Assembly (NCBI RefSeq): GCF_000389635.1
Contig: NC_021182.1
Span: forward strand, 4,381,925 to 4,445,924
Length of the DNA: 64,000 bases
Origin: Clostridium pasteurianum BC1
GTDB lineage: Bacteria > Bacillota > Clostridia > Clostridiales > Clostridiaceae
Direction of reading: 5' to 3'
Positions 1 through 6,405 of this stretch are shown piece by piece; position 1 is the stretch's first letter; each line of letters starts with the position of its first letter. A model generated the notes under the pieces. That model saw only the letters and a list, made by a program, of their open reading frames with translations, searched no databases and had not been told where the DNA came from. The translations under genes were made by a program, and so were the position numbers.

Positions 1-860
1 GATATTTTGACTTTAATCTCTTTAAATCTCTTAAGTAAACTGTCCTTCTCTGCTTTATGCCACTTAGTATCATTTATAGGCTTTACATCAAAATATCCTT
101 TAGAAAATTCTAATTGTAATTTTCTCTTTTTATTTTCTAATTCATCAAACTTAGGATCTTTAATTACTGATTCCAAAGTTTTGAGTTGTTCTTTGAGATT
201 CTTCAGCTCTGTATTATCAAAACTCTTTCTTTCAGAAATATCTATAGGTTTGGCACCTTCAATGACCCCCTCTAAGAATATAATGTTTTCCTCTTGATCC
301 TTTAATTCTGCCCTCTTATCTGTTAAGAAAGTTTCAGGAGTTCTAAATTTATTCTTCTCTAATTTTTCCTTTAAGAAGTCCCCGAGCTCTGCAAATATTT
401 CTTCCTTGCTTATTGGCTTTAAGATACTAGATAAAAGATTCTTTGCATCTTTTGGAGCTAGATTAGGAAAGTAATAAGGATTCAATATACTGAGGAAAAC
501 ATCTTTGCTCTTATACAAGTCCCTTGAGATATCATTGTTGGCCACTTTAACGTCATTCAAGTAAATCTCATTACTGGAGCCTTTCTTTCTTCTAATTAAA
601 GTTTGCGGCGTTCCATCTATCTCAAAATCAAGTACTACCTCGGTAAGCTTTGGTTTCTTATCATTAACAAGTCTTGCTGTAGCTTTCTCATTTCCGTTGA
701 TGTCGCAACCAGTTATGGCCCACGCTATAGCTTCACCTATACTAGACTTTCCTAGACCGTTGTCGCCACTTACCAGTGTTCTTTTACCTAAGACAAATTC
801 ACATTCGTCTACGTAGCCCTTAAAGCCTTTTATGGCTATCTTATTTATATTTACCTGCAT
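1..860 (-). CDS. Rad50/SbcC-like AAA ATPase of the integrated element (partial, C-terminus outside window)
   Basis: The frame is open from an ATG at 860 to the window edge, giving at least 286 residues. A ribosome binding site (AGGAGG) lies about 7 bases before the start. The N-terminus has a strand, then a P-loop GDNGLGKSS near residue 32, then GEAIAWAITG, the usual arrangement of RecF/SbcC/Rad50-type AAA ATPases. The later residues are rich in Lys, Glu and Leu in a coiled-coil-like pattern, as expected for the arm of this family. Such proteins in clostridial prophages sit with single-strand annealing or exonuclease genes, so a role in phage recombination is likely but inferred. It is the last leftward gene visible of the element's early block. 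Confidence 0.8.
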   Translation of the reverse strand, partial: MQVNINKIAIKGFKGYVDECEFVLGKRTLVSGDNGLGKSSIGEAIAWAITGCDINGNEKATARLVNDKKPKLTEVVLDFEIDGTPQTLIRRKKGSSNEIYLNDVKVANNDISRDLYKSKDVFLSILNPYYFPNLAPKDAKNLLSSILKPISKEEIFAELGDFLKEKLEKNKFRTPETFLTDKRAELKDQEENIIFLEGVIEGAKPIDISERKSFDNTELKNLKEQLKTLESVIKDPKFDELENKKRKLQLEFSKGYFDVKPINDTKWHKAEKDSLLKRFKEIKVKI

Positions 861-953
861 TTATATTTCCTCCTATTTGACTTTTACCCTCATTCCATAG
901 TAGAATAGGGATACACTATTTTATTTATTGGCTCTTTTTCTAAGAGCTCTTTT

Positions 954-1145
954 TTATATACTCTTTGAAATTCCATAATAAATAATTGCCACCCTTAACA
1001 AATAATCCTTTGAAGTCCTAACCCCTAACTTAATGTGATTCTCTCTAATATCGTTTTGAGTTTCTTCCATGACTTCATTAAACTCTTGGTCTGACATTTT
1101 GATACCTTGCTGCTCTAGTAATTTTCTTATCATTGCTTTTGCCAC
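954..1145 (-). CDS. small hypothetical phage-type protein, 63 aa
   Basis: A short open frame begins 2 bases after the sigma-factor stop codon, so the two are probably translated together. The product is mostly helical and charged, with MAKAMIRKLLEQQGIKMSD at the start. I recognise no domain. Its position between the sigma factor and the ATPase and its tight spacing argue that it is a real gene of the element. Function unknown. Confidence 0.55.
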   Translation of the reverse strand: MAKAMIRKLLEQQGIKMSDQEFNEVMEETQNDIRENHIKLGVRTSKDYLLRVAIIYYGISKSI

Positions 1146-1147
1146 TC

Positions 1148-1696
1148 CTAACTTACATATCGCCTTAGTTTAGTAAGTGCTTCTTTTTCAAACCGTCCAA
1201 TTGTAGTTTGGCTAGTTCCAAATAGTTTTGCTATTTGCATTTGAGTTTTCCCTTGAAAGTATTTTAGTTTTATAATTTCTTTATGTTTACCGGACAATTT
1301 CCCCAAGGCAGTTCTTACTAAAATACCAGTAAATTCAGTATCAAGTTCCTGTTTGTCCATAATGGCATCTTTATAAGTAACTTCTTTATCATCAGAATTA
1401 TTAACATTAACATCTAAGCTAAGGACATGTGAATTTAAACTTCCATTTCTCTCAGCAGAGGGGTAAAATTTATCTCTTAAAATAATATTTAATGTATAGC
1501 CATACATTAAGCTTAAAGCATAGGTACTAAATTTATATCCTTTAGTTTCATCAAATTTTTGTGCAGCTTTTATTAGCCCTACATGGCATATTTGAAGAAT
1601 ATCGTCAAAGTCATATCTATAAGACAATTGAAATTTTTTATATACCCTACCTGCCTGAAGTTTTGCAAGCCCTAAATGTTCTTGAACATCAATCAT
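1148..1696 (-). CDS. phage-type sigma-70 family RNA polymerase sigma factor
   Basis: The protein is 182 aa if it starts at the ATG at 1696, which follows AAGGAG by 8 bases; an upstream in-frame ATG at 1729 lacks such a site. The N-terminal half has a region-2-like segment (YDFDDILQICHVGLIKAAQKF, then FSTYALSLMYGY). The C-terminal half has a region-4 helix-turn-helix (LSGKHKEIIKLKYFQGKTQM, then IAKLFGTSQTTIGRFEKEAL). Its size fits small sporulation- or phage-type sigma factors. Such factors in clostridial prophages usually switch on late genes. Which promoters it recognises cannot be told from this window. Confidence 0.82.
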   Translation of the reverse strand: MIDVQEHLGLAKLQAGRVYKKFQLSYRYDFDDILQICHVGLIKAAQKFDETKGYKFSTYALSLMYGYTLNIILRDKFYPSAERNGSLNSHVLSLDVNVNNSDDKEVTYKDAIMDKQELDTEFTGILVRTALGKLSGKHKEIIKLKYFQGKTQMQIAKLFGTSQTTIGRFEKEALTKLRRYVS

Positions 1697-1701
1697 TTCC
1701 T

Positions 1702-1908
1702 TTACTCCTTCCCTATGCATTTGCACCACTCGGGGCTTACTAGAAAGCCTCTGACATCACCACTAAAAATGCTTGCTACTTTAACCTTGCCGCCATTAGC
1801 TCTGTTAACCCATCTTTTGCTATCTCTGTATTCCTTTTTGCCAAATCTTTTAATATAATTCTTTTTAGTGAACACATACTTAAGACCGGGTAAAAATTTA
1901 TTAGCCAT
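1702..1908 (-). CDS. small basic hypothetical protein, 68 aa
   Basis: It starts with ATG at 1908 after a G-rich ribosome binding site and ends 5 bases before the sigma-factor start. The product is Lys/Arg-rich (FTKKNYIKRFGKKEYRDSKR) with two Trp and one Cys near the C-terminus. It has no recognised domain. Basic charge and position in an early phage operon would suit a nucleic-acid-binding accessory protein, but that is only a guess. It overlaps the 3' end of the gene before it by 8 bases. Confidence 0.55.
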   Translation of the reverse strand: MANKFLPGLKYVFTKKNYIKRFGKKEYRDSKRWVNRANGGKVKVASIFSGDVRGFLVSPEWCKCIGKE

Positions 1909-2098
1909 TATTCCATCCCCCTGACTTCATATTCCATTTTTCAGCTTTGTAAGACTTGATTTCAACACCAGCATTAACAAGAACTTTCTTTAGATGAGTT
2001 GGTGAGCAATCTAAACTTAATGCCGCTCTTGCAAGGGTGCCGTATTTTTCGTACAAAGCTTTAGCCCGGTCAATATCAACATTAACTTTTCTTCCCAT
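1901..2098 (-). CDS. small putative helix-turn-helix protein, 65 aa
   Basis: The frame is open further upstream, but that part lies antiphase over a better gene and is Met-rich nonsense. The ATG at 2098 has GAGG 9 bases before it and is preferred; ATG at 2104 is the alternative. Residues 14-40 (ALYEKYGTLARAALSLDCSP, then THLKKVLVNAG) look like a helix-turn-helix of the resolvase/terminase-small-subunit kind. The C-terminus is WNMKSGGWNNG. The gene overlaps neighbours at both ends (17 bases upstream, 8 downstream), typical of compact phage operons. Confidence 0.5.
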   Translation of the reverse strand: MGRKVNVDIDRAKALYEKYGTLARAALSLDCSPTHLKKVLVNAGVEIKSYKAEKWNMKSGGWNNG

Positions 2099-2348
2099 CA
2101 ACATTTCCCTCACTCTCATCAATTTCCTCATATTCATCAACATCAAACTCGCTGTCTCCGTTATCATCTTCCGCAACTTCATTAACATTGCATCCTTCAT
2201 CTTCCAAGGCGGAAATAACATCATATAGGTGGACACAATCTCCTATTTGAGCCTGGTCTAAAGTTTTATCAATATCTTCCTCAGTTTCTAAAATTACAGT
2301 GTGTCTAAGCGTACGTGTTTCATCTATATAAATTTTATATTTTGCCAT
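2082..2348 (-). CDS. acidic hypothetical protein, 88 aa
   Basis: It starts at ATG 2348 in a TAATG stop-start overlap with the gene before it. The first half has alternating strands (MAKYKIYIDETRTLRHTVIL). The second half is strongly acidic (EVAEDDNGDSEFDVDEYEEI). I recognise no domain. Phage early regions often carry such small acidic proteins, some of which mimic DNA or inhibit host enzymes, but nothing here proves that role. Confidence 0.6.
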   Translation of the reverse strand: MAKYKIYIDETRTLRHTVILETEEDIDKTLDQAQIGDCVHLYDVISALEDEGCNVNEVAEDDNGDSEFDVDEYEEIDESEGNVDGKKS

Positions 2349-2719
2349 TACTCACACGCCTCCAAATCAATTATTCTCTCCGACATTTCATTAATAGTTG
2401 CTTCAAGTTCCTTATTCTTTTTCTTATATTCCAGTAGCTCCATAGCTGTCTTATAATTAAGTCCTTCAATAAGTTCATGAAGTTCTTTAATTTTATCTGT
2501 AACTGTTTTTAGACCTTTTATTCCAGTACCATTAATCTCTTTTGTAACTAAACTCTTAAGAGCAAATTCTATGTTAGGATAGTAGCCTTCTGTTTTCCAA
2601 TAAGGTTTCTTTGGTTCTTTTCCTAGCTCTGCTTTTGGAACTTTACGCTCCATAATGCAAACATTTCTTTCGTCAATAGCTTCAATTTTGTAGTTTTCAT
2701 TAATCTTCAATGATTTCAC
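2348..2719 (-). CDS. hypothetical coiled-coil phage protein, 123 aa
   Basis: The N-terminal 75 residues have a mixed strand pattern with KEPKKPYWKTEGYYPNIEFA, resembling conserved clostridial phage proteins of unknown function that start by describing a modified residue string of short strands. The C-terminal 50 residues form a clear heptad pattern (LLEYKKKNKELEATINEMSE). It starts at ATG 2719 with a GAGG site in front and ends in the TAATG overlap. It is likely a structural or regulatory phage protein, with no assigned function. Confidence 0.6.
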   Translation of the reverse strand: MKSLKINENYKIEAIDERNVCIMERKVPKAELGKEPKKPYWKTEGYYPNIEFALKSLVTKEINGTGIKGLKTVTDKIKELHELIEGLNYKTAMELLEYKKKNKELEATINEMSERIIDLEACE

Positions 2720-2722
2720 CTC

Positions 2723-2932
2723 CTATGCTCTAAATTCATGATCCTTGCCATACTGTTTGATTTTTAGTAACGTTGAAAATCTAAGGCTCTTATAGCCATA
2801 TCCGTTAGTTGCTCTTTTAAATTTTTTACGGATTACTTTTCTAACACATGTAAAGGATAATGGTATAAAGGTCTTTTCAAGATGGTCTTTTACAATTTGA
2901 TTAATGACCTTTTGGTATTTGTTCAAATTCAT
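2723..2932 (-). CDS. small basic hypothetical protein, 69 aa
   Basis: ATG at 2932 is chosen because AAAGGGG lies just before it; the frame is open 18 bases further up without a site. The product is basic, with CVRKVIRKKFKRATNGYGYK in the middle. It ends 3 bases before the next gene. No recognised domain; probably a phage early protein. Confidence 0.5.
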   Translation of the reverse strand: MNLNKYQKVINQIVKDHLEKTFIPLSFTCVRKVIRKKFKRATNGYGYKSLRFSTLLKIKQYGKDHEFRA

Positions 2933-2940
2933 CACCCCTT

Positions 2941-3150
2941 TTAATACCACTCTCCACTTGGAGTAACGTGAAGCCAGCTACCGTCATTTAGGTCTACTTT
3001 TAAGAATCCCTTACACATATTTACTGCTATAGGCTTATGATCTTCTGGAAATTCCCAGGCATTGTAGAATCTTTTTAGAAAACTATCAAATGCTTTCTTT
3101 GCATTTGAACCTAATCTGTTGTAATTCTTTATGTTCTTAGTTTCAAACAT
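2941..3150 (-). CDS. hypothetical protein, 69 aa
   Basis: It starts at ATG 3150 with GGAG before it. The protein has a helical N-terminal half (LGSNAKKAFDSFLKRFYNAW) and a small strand-rich C-terminal half ending HVTPSGEWY. I recognise no family. It lies in series with the other leftward element genes after a gap of about 80 bases. Confidence 0.5.
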   Translation of the reverse strand: MFETKNIKNYNRLGSNAKKAFDSFLKRFYNAWEFPEDHKPIAVNMCKGFLKVDLNDGSWLHVTPSGEWY

Positions 3151-3228
3151 CTTAAAATCTCCTTTTACTTTTTAGCCATTGCGGCACTACAGATATGATT
3201 AGTTATTGAAATGATTGATTTGAATTAA

Positions 3229-3486
3229 CTAAATTGACAGGCTACCAATATATTTTTTTAGCTGTTCTAAGGTACTTTTTAGCTTTTCATTTTCTCTAAT
3301 TAATTCCTCATATTTTTCTTTAGAAATGCAATTATCATTTTTTATGAATTTATCTAACTCAATATCAGAAATTTTAAAATGTCCTCTATTGGTTTTTACT
3401 GTTTTTAATTCACCTTCCTTGCACATTGTCAAAACTTGGTTATAAGATAATCCTGTTTTATTAGCAAAATTCCTGGGAGTTAACAT
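3229..3486 (-). CDS. excisionase/MerR-like DNA-binding protein with C-terminal coiled coil
   Basis: 85 aa from the ATG at 3486; AAGGAG lies about 10 bases upstream, while the in-frame GTG at 3495 would sit too close to that site. Residues 1-50 match the short winged-helix DNA-binding fold of excisionase and BldC-type proteins (LTPRNFANKTGLSYNQVLTM, then a wing GHFKISDIELDKFI). The last 30 residues are a heptad coiled coil. It overlaps the XRE gene before it by 7 bases. The position next to a regulator and 0.8 kb from an integrase fits an excisionase or early regulator. Confidence 0.6.
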   Translation of the reverse strand: MLTPRNFANKTGLSYNQVLTMCKEGELKTVKTNRGHFKISDIELDKFIKNDNCISKEKYEELIRENEKLKSTLEQLKKYIGSLSI

Positions 3487-3698
3487 TTTTGACACACTCC
3501 TTCATCTATGGCATTGTATATAATATCTACAGAACATCCATATACCTTGCTCATTCTTTTAATTAAATCTCTTCCAGGTCGTCTATCCCCTAACTCTATT
3601 TTATTAAGGAAGCTATAGCTTATTTTAAGTTTTTCCATAGCTTCTTCTGGCTGCAAACCAGCTTCCATTCTTAATTTTCTTATTTGACTCTGTAGCAT
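3480..3698 (-). CDS. Cro-like XRE-family DNA-binding protein
   Basis: 72 aa from ATG 3698, which follows GGGAGGGAG by 5 bases; the frame is open to 3722 without a better site. The helix-turn-helix covers about residues 4-58 (IRKLRMEAGLQPEEAMEKLK, ISYSFLNKIELGDRRPGRDL). The gene is transcribed away from the repressor at 3888 and opens the leftward early operon, the usual place of Cro. The C-terminus ends in two Cys (GVCQKC). Two operator copies lie just upstream, so it is probably controlled by its divergent partner and may bind the same sites. Confidence 0.75.
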   Translation of the reverse strand: MLQSQIRKLRMEAGLQPEEAMEKLKISYSFLNKIELGDRRPGRDLIKRMSKVYGCSVDIIYNAIDEGVCQKC

Positions 3699-3725
3699 TG
3701 TGCTCCCTCCCTTCAAATACATAAT

Positions 3726-3740
3726 AGCACAATATGTGCT
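3726..3740. promoter_or_regulatory. operator copy 1 of the divergent XRE switch
   Basis: 15-bp near-palindrome AGCACAATATGTGCT with arms AGCACA/TGTGCT, 28 bases before the Cro-like start. One of four matching sites in the 189-base gap between the divergent regulators. Confidence 0.8.
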
Positions 3741-3759
3741 ATTTATATAATCCTAAATT

Positions 3760-3774
3760 AGCACATATTGTGTA
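3760..3774. promoter_or_regulatory. operator copy 2
   Basis: AGCACATATTGTGTA; the left arm matches the other copies and the right arm has lost the last two bases of the consensus, so it may be a weaker site. Confidence 0.7.
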
Positions 3775-3801
3775 ATGATAACTCATAGCGTCAAATTAAA
3801 T

Positions 3802-3816
3802 CGCACATAATGTGCT
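3802..3816. promoter_or_regulatory. operator copy 3
   Basis: CGCACATAATGTGCT; same arms with one changed central base and a changed first base. Confidence 0.75.
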
Positions 3817-3841
3817 ATTATTATAATTACTTAATTTATCG

Positions 3842-3869
3842 TTGACTTTCGCACATATTGTGCTAAAAT
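3842..3869 (+). promoter_or_regulatory. repressor promoter with operator copy 4 between -35 and -10
   Basis: TTGACT at 3842-3847 and TAAAAT at 3864-3869 are separated by 16 bases. Operator copy 4, CGCACATATTGTGCT, occupies 3850-3864, filling the spacer. A protein bound there should block RNA polymerase, so the repressor gene that follows is expected to limit its own expression. Confidence 0.75.
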
Positions 3870-3887
3870 AATATTGAGGTGTGTTAA

Positions 3888-4226
3888 ATGTATGGAAAAA
3901 TAATTAAAAAACTTAGGAAAGAAAAAAAATTAACCCAAGAAGACTTAGCTAAGCTTATTAACTTTAAAAGTGGTTCAGCTATTGGAATGATTGAAAGAGA
4001 AGAAAGAGAATTAAATTTAGAAGCATTAAATAAATTAAGTGAAATTTTCAATGTATCTATTGATTACATATTAGGAAAAACATCCGAAAAATTTCCTGGA
4101 GAAATTGAGGAGACAACTAAAGATCTTCAAACTTTAATAAAATCTAAATTAGAAAAACTTCCTAAAGATAAAAAAGAAAAGGCTATAAAAGATATGATGA
4201 AAATATTAAATGATGCTGATAAGTAG
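3888..4226 (+). CDS. XRE-family repressor (CI-like) of the integrated element
   Basis: 112 aa with an N-terminal helix-turn-helix at about residues 5-60 (IIKKLRKEKKLTQEDLAKLI, NFKSGSAIGMIEREERELNL, LSEIFNVSIDYILGK). A short Lys-rich helical C-terminal part (PKDKKEKAIKDMMKILNDAD) replaces the peptidase domain of lambda CI, so RecA-type self-cleavage is not expected. GAGGTG precedes the ATG by 6 bases. It diverges from the Cro-like gene across a four-operator region and lies 60 bases before the integrase, the standard lysogeny-module order. Confidence 0.82.
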   Translation: MYGKIIKKLRKEKKLTQEDLAKLINFKSGSAIGMIEREERELNLEALNKLSEIFNVSIDYILGKTSEKFPGEIEETTKDLQTLIKSKLEKLPKDKKEKAIKDMMKILNDADK

Positions 4227-4286
4227 TAAAACTACACCTATTTAACCTATAGGTTGTTTTAAATATACTATAAAGAAGGAATTACT

Positions 4287-5531
4287 ATGAAAGGAACTGT
4301 GAGGAAATATATCCATAAAGATGGAACCGTAACTTGGGGTTACTTAGTCTATATGGGTGTAGATGAAAATGACAAGAAAAAATATAAAAGAAAGCGAGGT
4401 TTTAAAAAACAAAAAGAATGTGAAGCTGCACTGGCAAAATTTATTACTGAAATTGAAAAAGGTACTGCAGTAAACAATGATAAAATGACAGTTAAAGATT
4501 ATTTGGAATATTGGCTTGAAACTTATCCTAAAAATAATTGTCAACCAGCAACATATAAAAGATATGAATTCTTTTGTAGGGATATCGTTTGCGGTTTAGG
4601 TAATTATAAGCTTACAAAGCTTAATCCTTTGTTAATTCAAAAGTTTTATGAAGATTTAAAAAACGGTACTATAAAAGAGCAATTAAAAAAACAAAAATTA
4701 TCTGAATTACAGGCTATTTATGATAAGGCATTAAAGAATTCCAAAGAAGCTAAGACTTTAAAAGATAAGTTAAATAAACTTAAAGAACAGCCAATACAAG
4801 GCGTATCTAATAATACTATAATCAAAACACATAGAATGTTTCACCTCGCATTAAAACACGCTCAAAAATGGCAGCTTATCTTTGTTAATCCATGTGATTT
4901 AGCTACACCACCTACAAGTGATCCAATTGAAATGAAATACTGGGAACCTGACGACATTAGTATGTATTTAGACATTTTAAAAGATGATTTTTTATACCCA
5001 ATTATATATTTAGCTGCTCATACAGGATTACGTGAGGGTGAACTTTGCGCTCTTAAATGGGAAGATTTTGATATAATAGAAAAAACACTTACAGTTAACA
5101 AAACATTACAAAGAATAAATAGTGTGCTAAAACCAAAGATAACTAAAACTAAAAAATCAACTAGGATTGTTACTTTATTTGATAGCACAGCCAAATTTTT
5201 AAAAACATTAAAAAATAAAGATAAAGCCCTTAAATTAGAAACAGGACTTGAATTAGAATATATATTTCACTGGGAAGATGGAAGACCAATAGATCCGAAC
5301 TATGTATCTAAAAAATTCCCATTTATATTATCTGGCCATAAGATACCTCAAATTAGATTCCACGATCTAAGACATACTCATGCCACTTTACTAAGGAAAT
5401 TAAAAGTTGATGCTAAAGTAATAAGTGAGAGATTAGGTCATGCTGATGTAGCTTTTACCTTAAAAACATACACACATGTAAATACAGAAATGCAAAGAGA
5501 AGAAGTTGCTAAGGCAGAAGATTTTTTATAA
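4287..5531 (+). CDS. int: tyrosine-type site-specific integrase
   Basis: 414 aa. The N-terminal 60 residues form the strand-rich arm-binding domain seen in Tn916/phage integrases (GTVTWGYLVYMGVDENDKKK). A SAM-like core-binding domain spans about 65-190 and carries an unusual Lys-rich helical insert near 128-170. The catalytic domain has R near 249 (HTGLREGEL), HDLRHTHATLL at about 359-369, LGHADV with H385, and the nucleophile Tyr near 395 (TLKTYTHV); all key residues are present, so it should be active. It points at tRNA-Trp 126 bases downstream, the probable attachment site. The remainder of the element then extends leftward beyond the window. Confidence 0.93.
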   Translation: MKGTVRKYIHKDGTVTWGYLVYMGVDENDKKKYKRKRGFKKQKECEAALAKFITEIEKGTAVNNDKMTVKDYLEYWLETYPKNNCQPATYKRYEFFCRDIVCGLGNYKLTKLNPLLIQKFYEDLKNGTIKEQLKKQKLSELQAIYDKALKNSKEAKTLKDKLNKLKEQPIQGVSNNTIIKTHRMFHLALKHAQKWQLIFVNPCDLATPPTSDPIEMKYWEPDDISMYLDILKDDFLYPIIYLAAHTGLREGELCALKWEDFDIIEKTLTVNKTLQRINSVLKPKITKTKKSTRIVTLFDSTAKFLKTLKNKDKALKLETGLELEYIFHWEDGRPIDPNYVSKKFPFILSGHKIPQIRFHDLRHTHATLLRKLKVDAKVISERLGHADVAFTLKTYTHVNTEMQREEVAKAEDFL

Positions 5532-5537
5532 AAAAAT

Positions 5538-5599
5538 AGTGATTTTATTATGTGTTTTTAATTAGACAACCAAAAGACAACCAAAACACTAAAATCACT
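5538..5599. repeat. inverted repeat with two internal direct repeats after the integrase (possible arm-type or att-flank sites)
   Basis: AGTGATTTTA and TAAAATCACT form 10-bp arms about 40 bases apart. Between them AGACAACCAAA occurs twice with one base between. Short direct repeats between an integrase and its att site often bind the integrase arm domain; here that is inference. The hairpin could also end integrase transcription. Confidence 0.45.
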
Positions 5600-5617
5600 G
5601 AATAAATTTTTATTATG

Positions 5618-5651
5618 TAAAAGTCTGTGAAGCGTTAATTTCACAGACTTT
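5618..5651 (-). terminator. hairpin downstream of tRNA-Trp
   Basis: 12-bp arms AAAGTCTGTGAA / TTCACAGACTTT around a 7-base loop. Read leftward it follows the tRNA 3' end by 6 bases and leads into TTTTACATAATAAAAA, a moderately T-rich tail. Confidence 0.65.
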
Positions 5652-5656
5652 ATAAA

Positions 5657-5731
5657 TGGCAGGGGTACTAGGATTTGAACCTAGAACCAATGGTTTTGGA
5701 GACCACTACTCTACCGTTGAGCCATACCCCT
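5657..5731 (-). tRNA. tRNA-Trp (CCA), with encoded CCA end
   Basis: 75 bases. Acceptor arms AGGGGTA and TACCCCT pair over 7 bp, the anticodon loop reads TCTCCAAAA with anticodon CCA, the T arm has GGTTCAAATCC, and the discriminator G is followed by a genomic CCA at 5657-5659. The integrase ends 126 bases beyond its 3' end, so the tRNA 3' half is the likely attachment site of the element. Confidence 0.95.
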
Positions 5732-5836
5732 TTAGTTTAGTGTATATTTAGCAACTTTTTCATTGTTTCATTACTACAGTTACCAACATTTGATATTATA
5801 ATATATAAAGTCTACAAAGTCAATAAGGTAATTTTT

Positions 5837-6217
5837 CTATTTTAACTTTATACCACAATATGGACAAAATTCAAAGCTTTCATCTACTTCTTTTCCACAG
5901 CTGTGACATATAAGTTTTCCACATTGTGATTTATCTTCCACTATAGTAATATTTAAATTTGATAAAACAGAATCTTTTCCCTTTTCTAGATTTTGCCCTT
6001 CTTCTTCCGATAATTCAAATAGACTTCCACAGCATTTTGAAACTAAATAATATTTTTCTCCCCATCTAAAAATAGGAATAAAAAATAATTGAAAATAATT
6101 ATAAGTTTTTACGAGCTTATAGGAAGTCATTCTTCCACAGGATTTGCAAATCATATTATTTATAGTTCTTATATCCACTTCTTTAGTTCCCATTCCAAAT
6201 ATGCCTATAAAAAACAT
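5837..6217 (-). CDS. membrane-less zinc-ribbon protein, function unknown
   Basis: 126 aa from ATG 6217, which follows GGAGG by 7 bases; the open frame further up runs into a dispersed repeat and is not expected to be translated. There is an N-terminal hydrophobic stretch (MFFIGIFGMG), then a first Cys pair (MICKSCGRMT), a hydrophobic middle (YNYFQLFFIPIFRWGEKYYL) with SKCCG, and a C-terminal zinc ribbon (ICHSCGKEVDESFEFCPYCG). The layout matches the small zinc-ribbon proteins common in clostridia. I cannot assign a role. Confidence 0.7.
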   Translation of the reverse strand: MFFIGIFGMGTKEVDIRTINNMICKSCGRMTSYKLVKTYNYFQLFFIPIFRWGEKYYLVSKCCGSLFELSEEEGQNLEKGKDSVLSNLNITIVEDKSQCGKLICHSCGKEVDESFEFCPYCGIKLK

Positions 6218-6277
6218 TAATAAACCTCCATCAACATATAGTCTTTTGTTGTATTTATAAGATTTATCCAATATGTT

Positions 6278-6396
6278 TATCAATAAATCTTACCTGATGA
6301 TAATTTGCATTCCCATTAAGCTTAAATGGATTACCCAAGGACGTGCTGCTCTTATGTTCAGTTTTAAAATATAAAATGTTACAACAGCTACTCATT
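6278..6396 (-). repeat. dispersed structured repeat, copy A1 (degenerate)
   Basis: It shares the order of short blocks of copies A2-A4: TATCAATAAATCTTAC at one end, ATTACCCAAGGACGTGC in the middle and GTTACAACAGCTACTCATT at the other. The long hairpin of the other copies is decayed here. It lies between the lipoprotein stop and the zinc-ribbon start. See copies A2-A4 for the structure. Confidence 0.7.
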
Positions 6397-6405
6397 ATAT
6401 CAATA

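Noticed and set aside
929-956. Plus-strand terminator GCTCTT/AAGAGC with T-run
   Set aside because: All neighbouring genes run leftward, so it has no transcript to end; probably chance or an overlap with the small gene's end.
2099-2236. N-terminal extension of the small helix-turn-helix gene
   Set aside because: Met-rich antiphase reading of the acidic protein at 2082-2348, which has a better start and spacing.
4344-4544. Open frame opposite the integrase
   Set aside because: Antisense shadow of the integrase, Phe-rich, no ribosome site.
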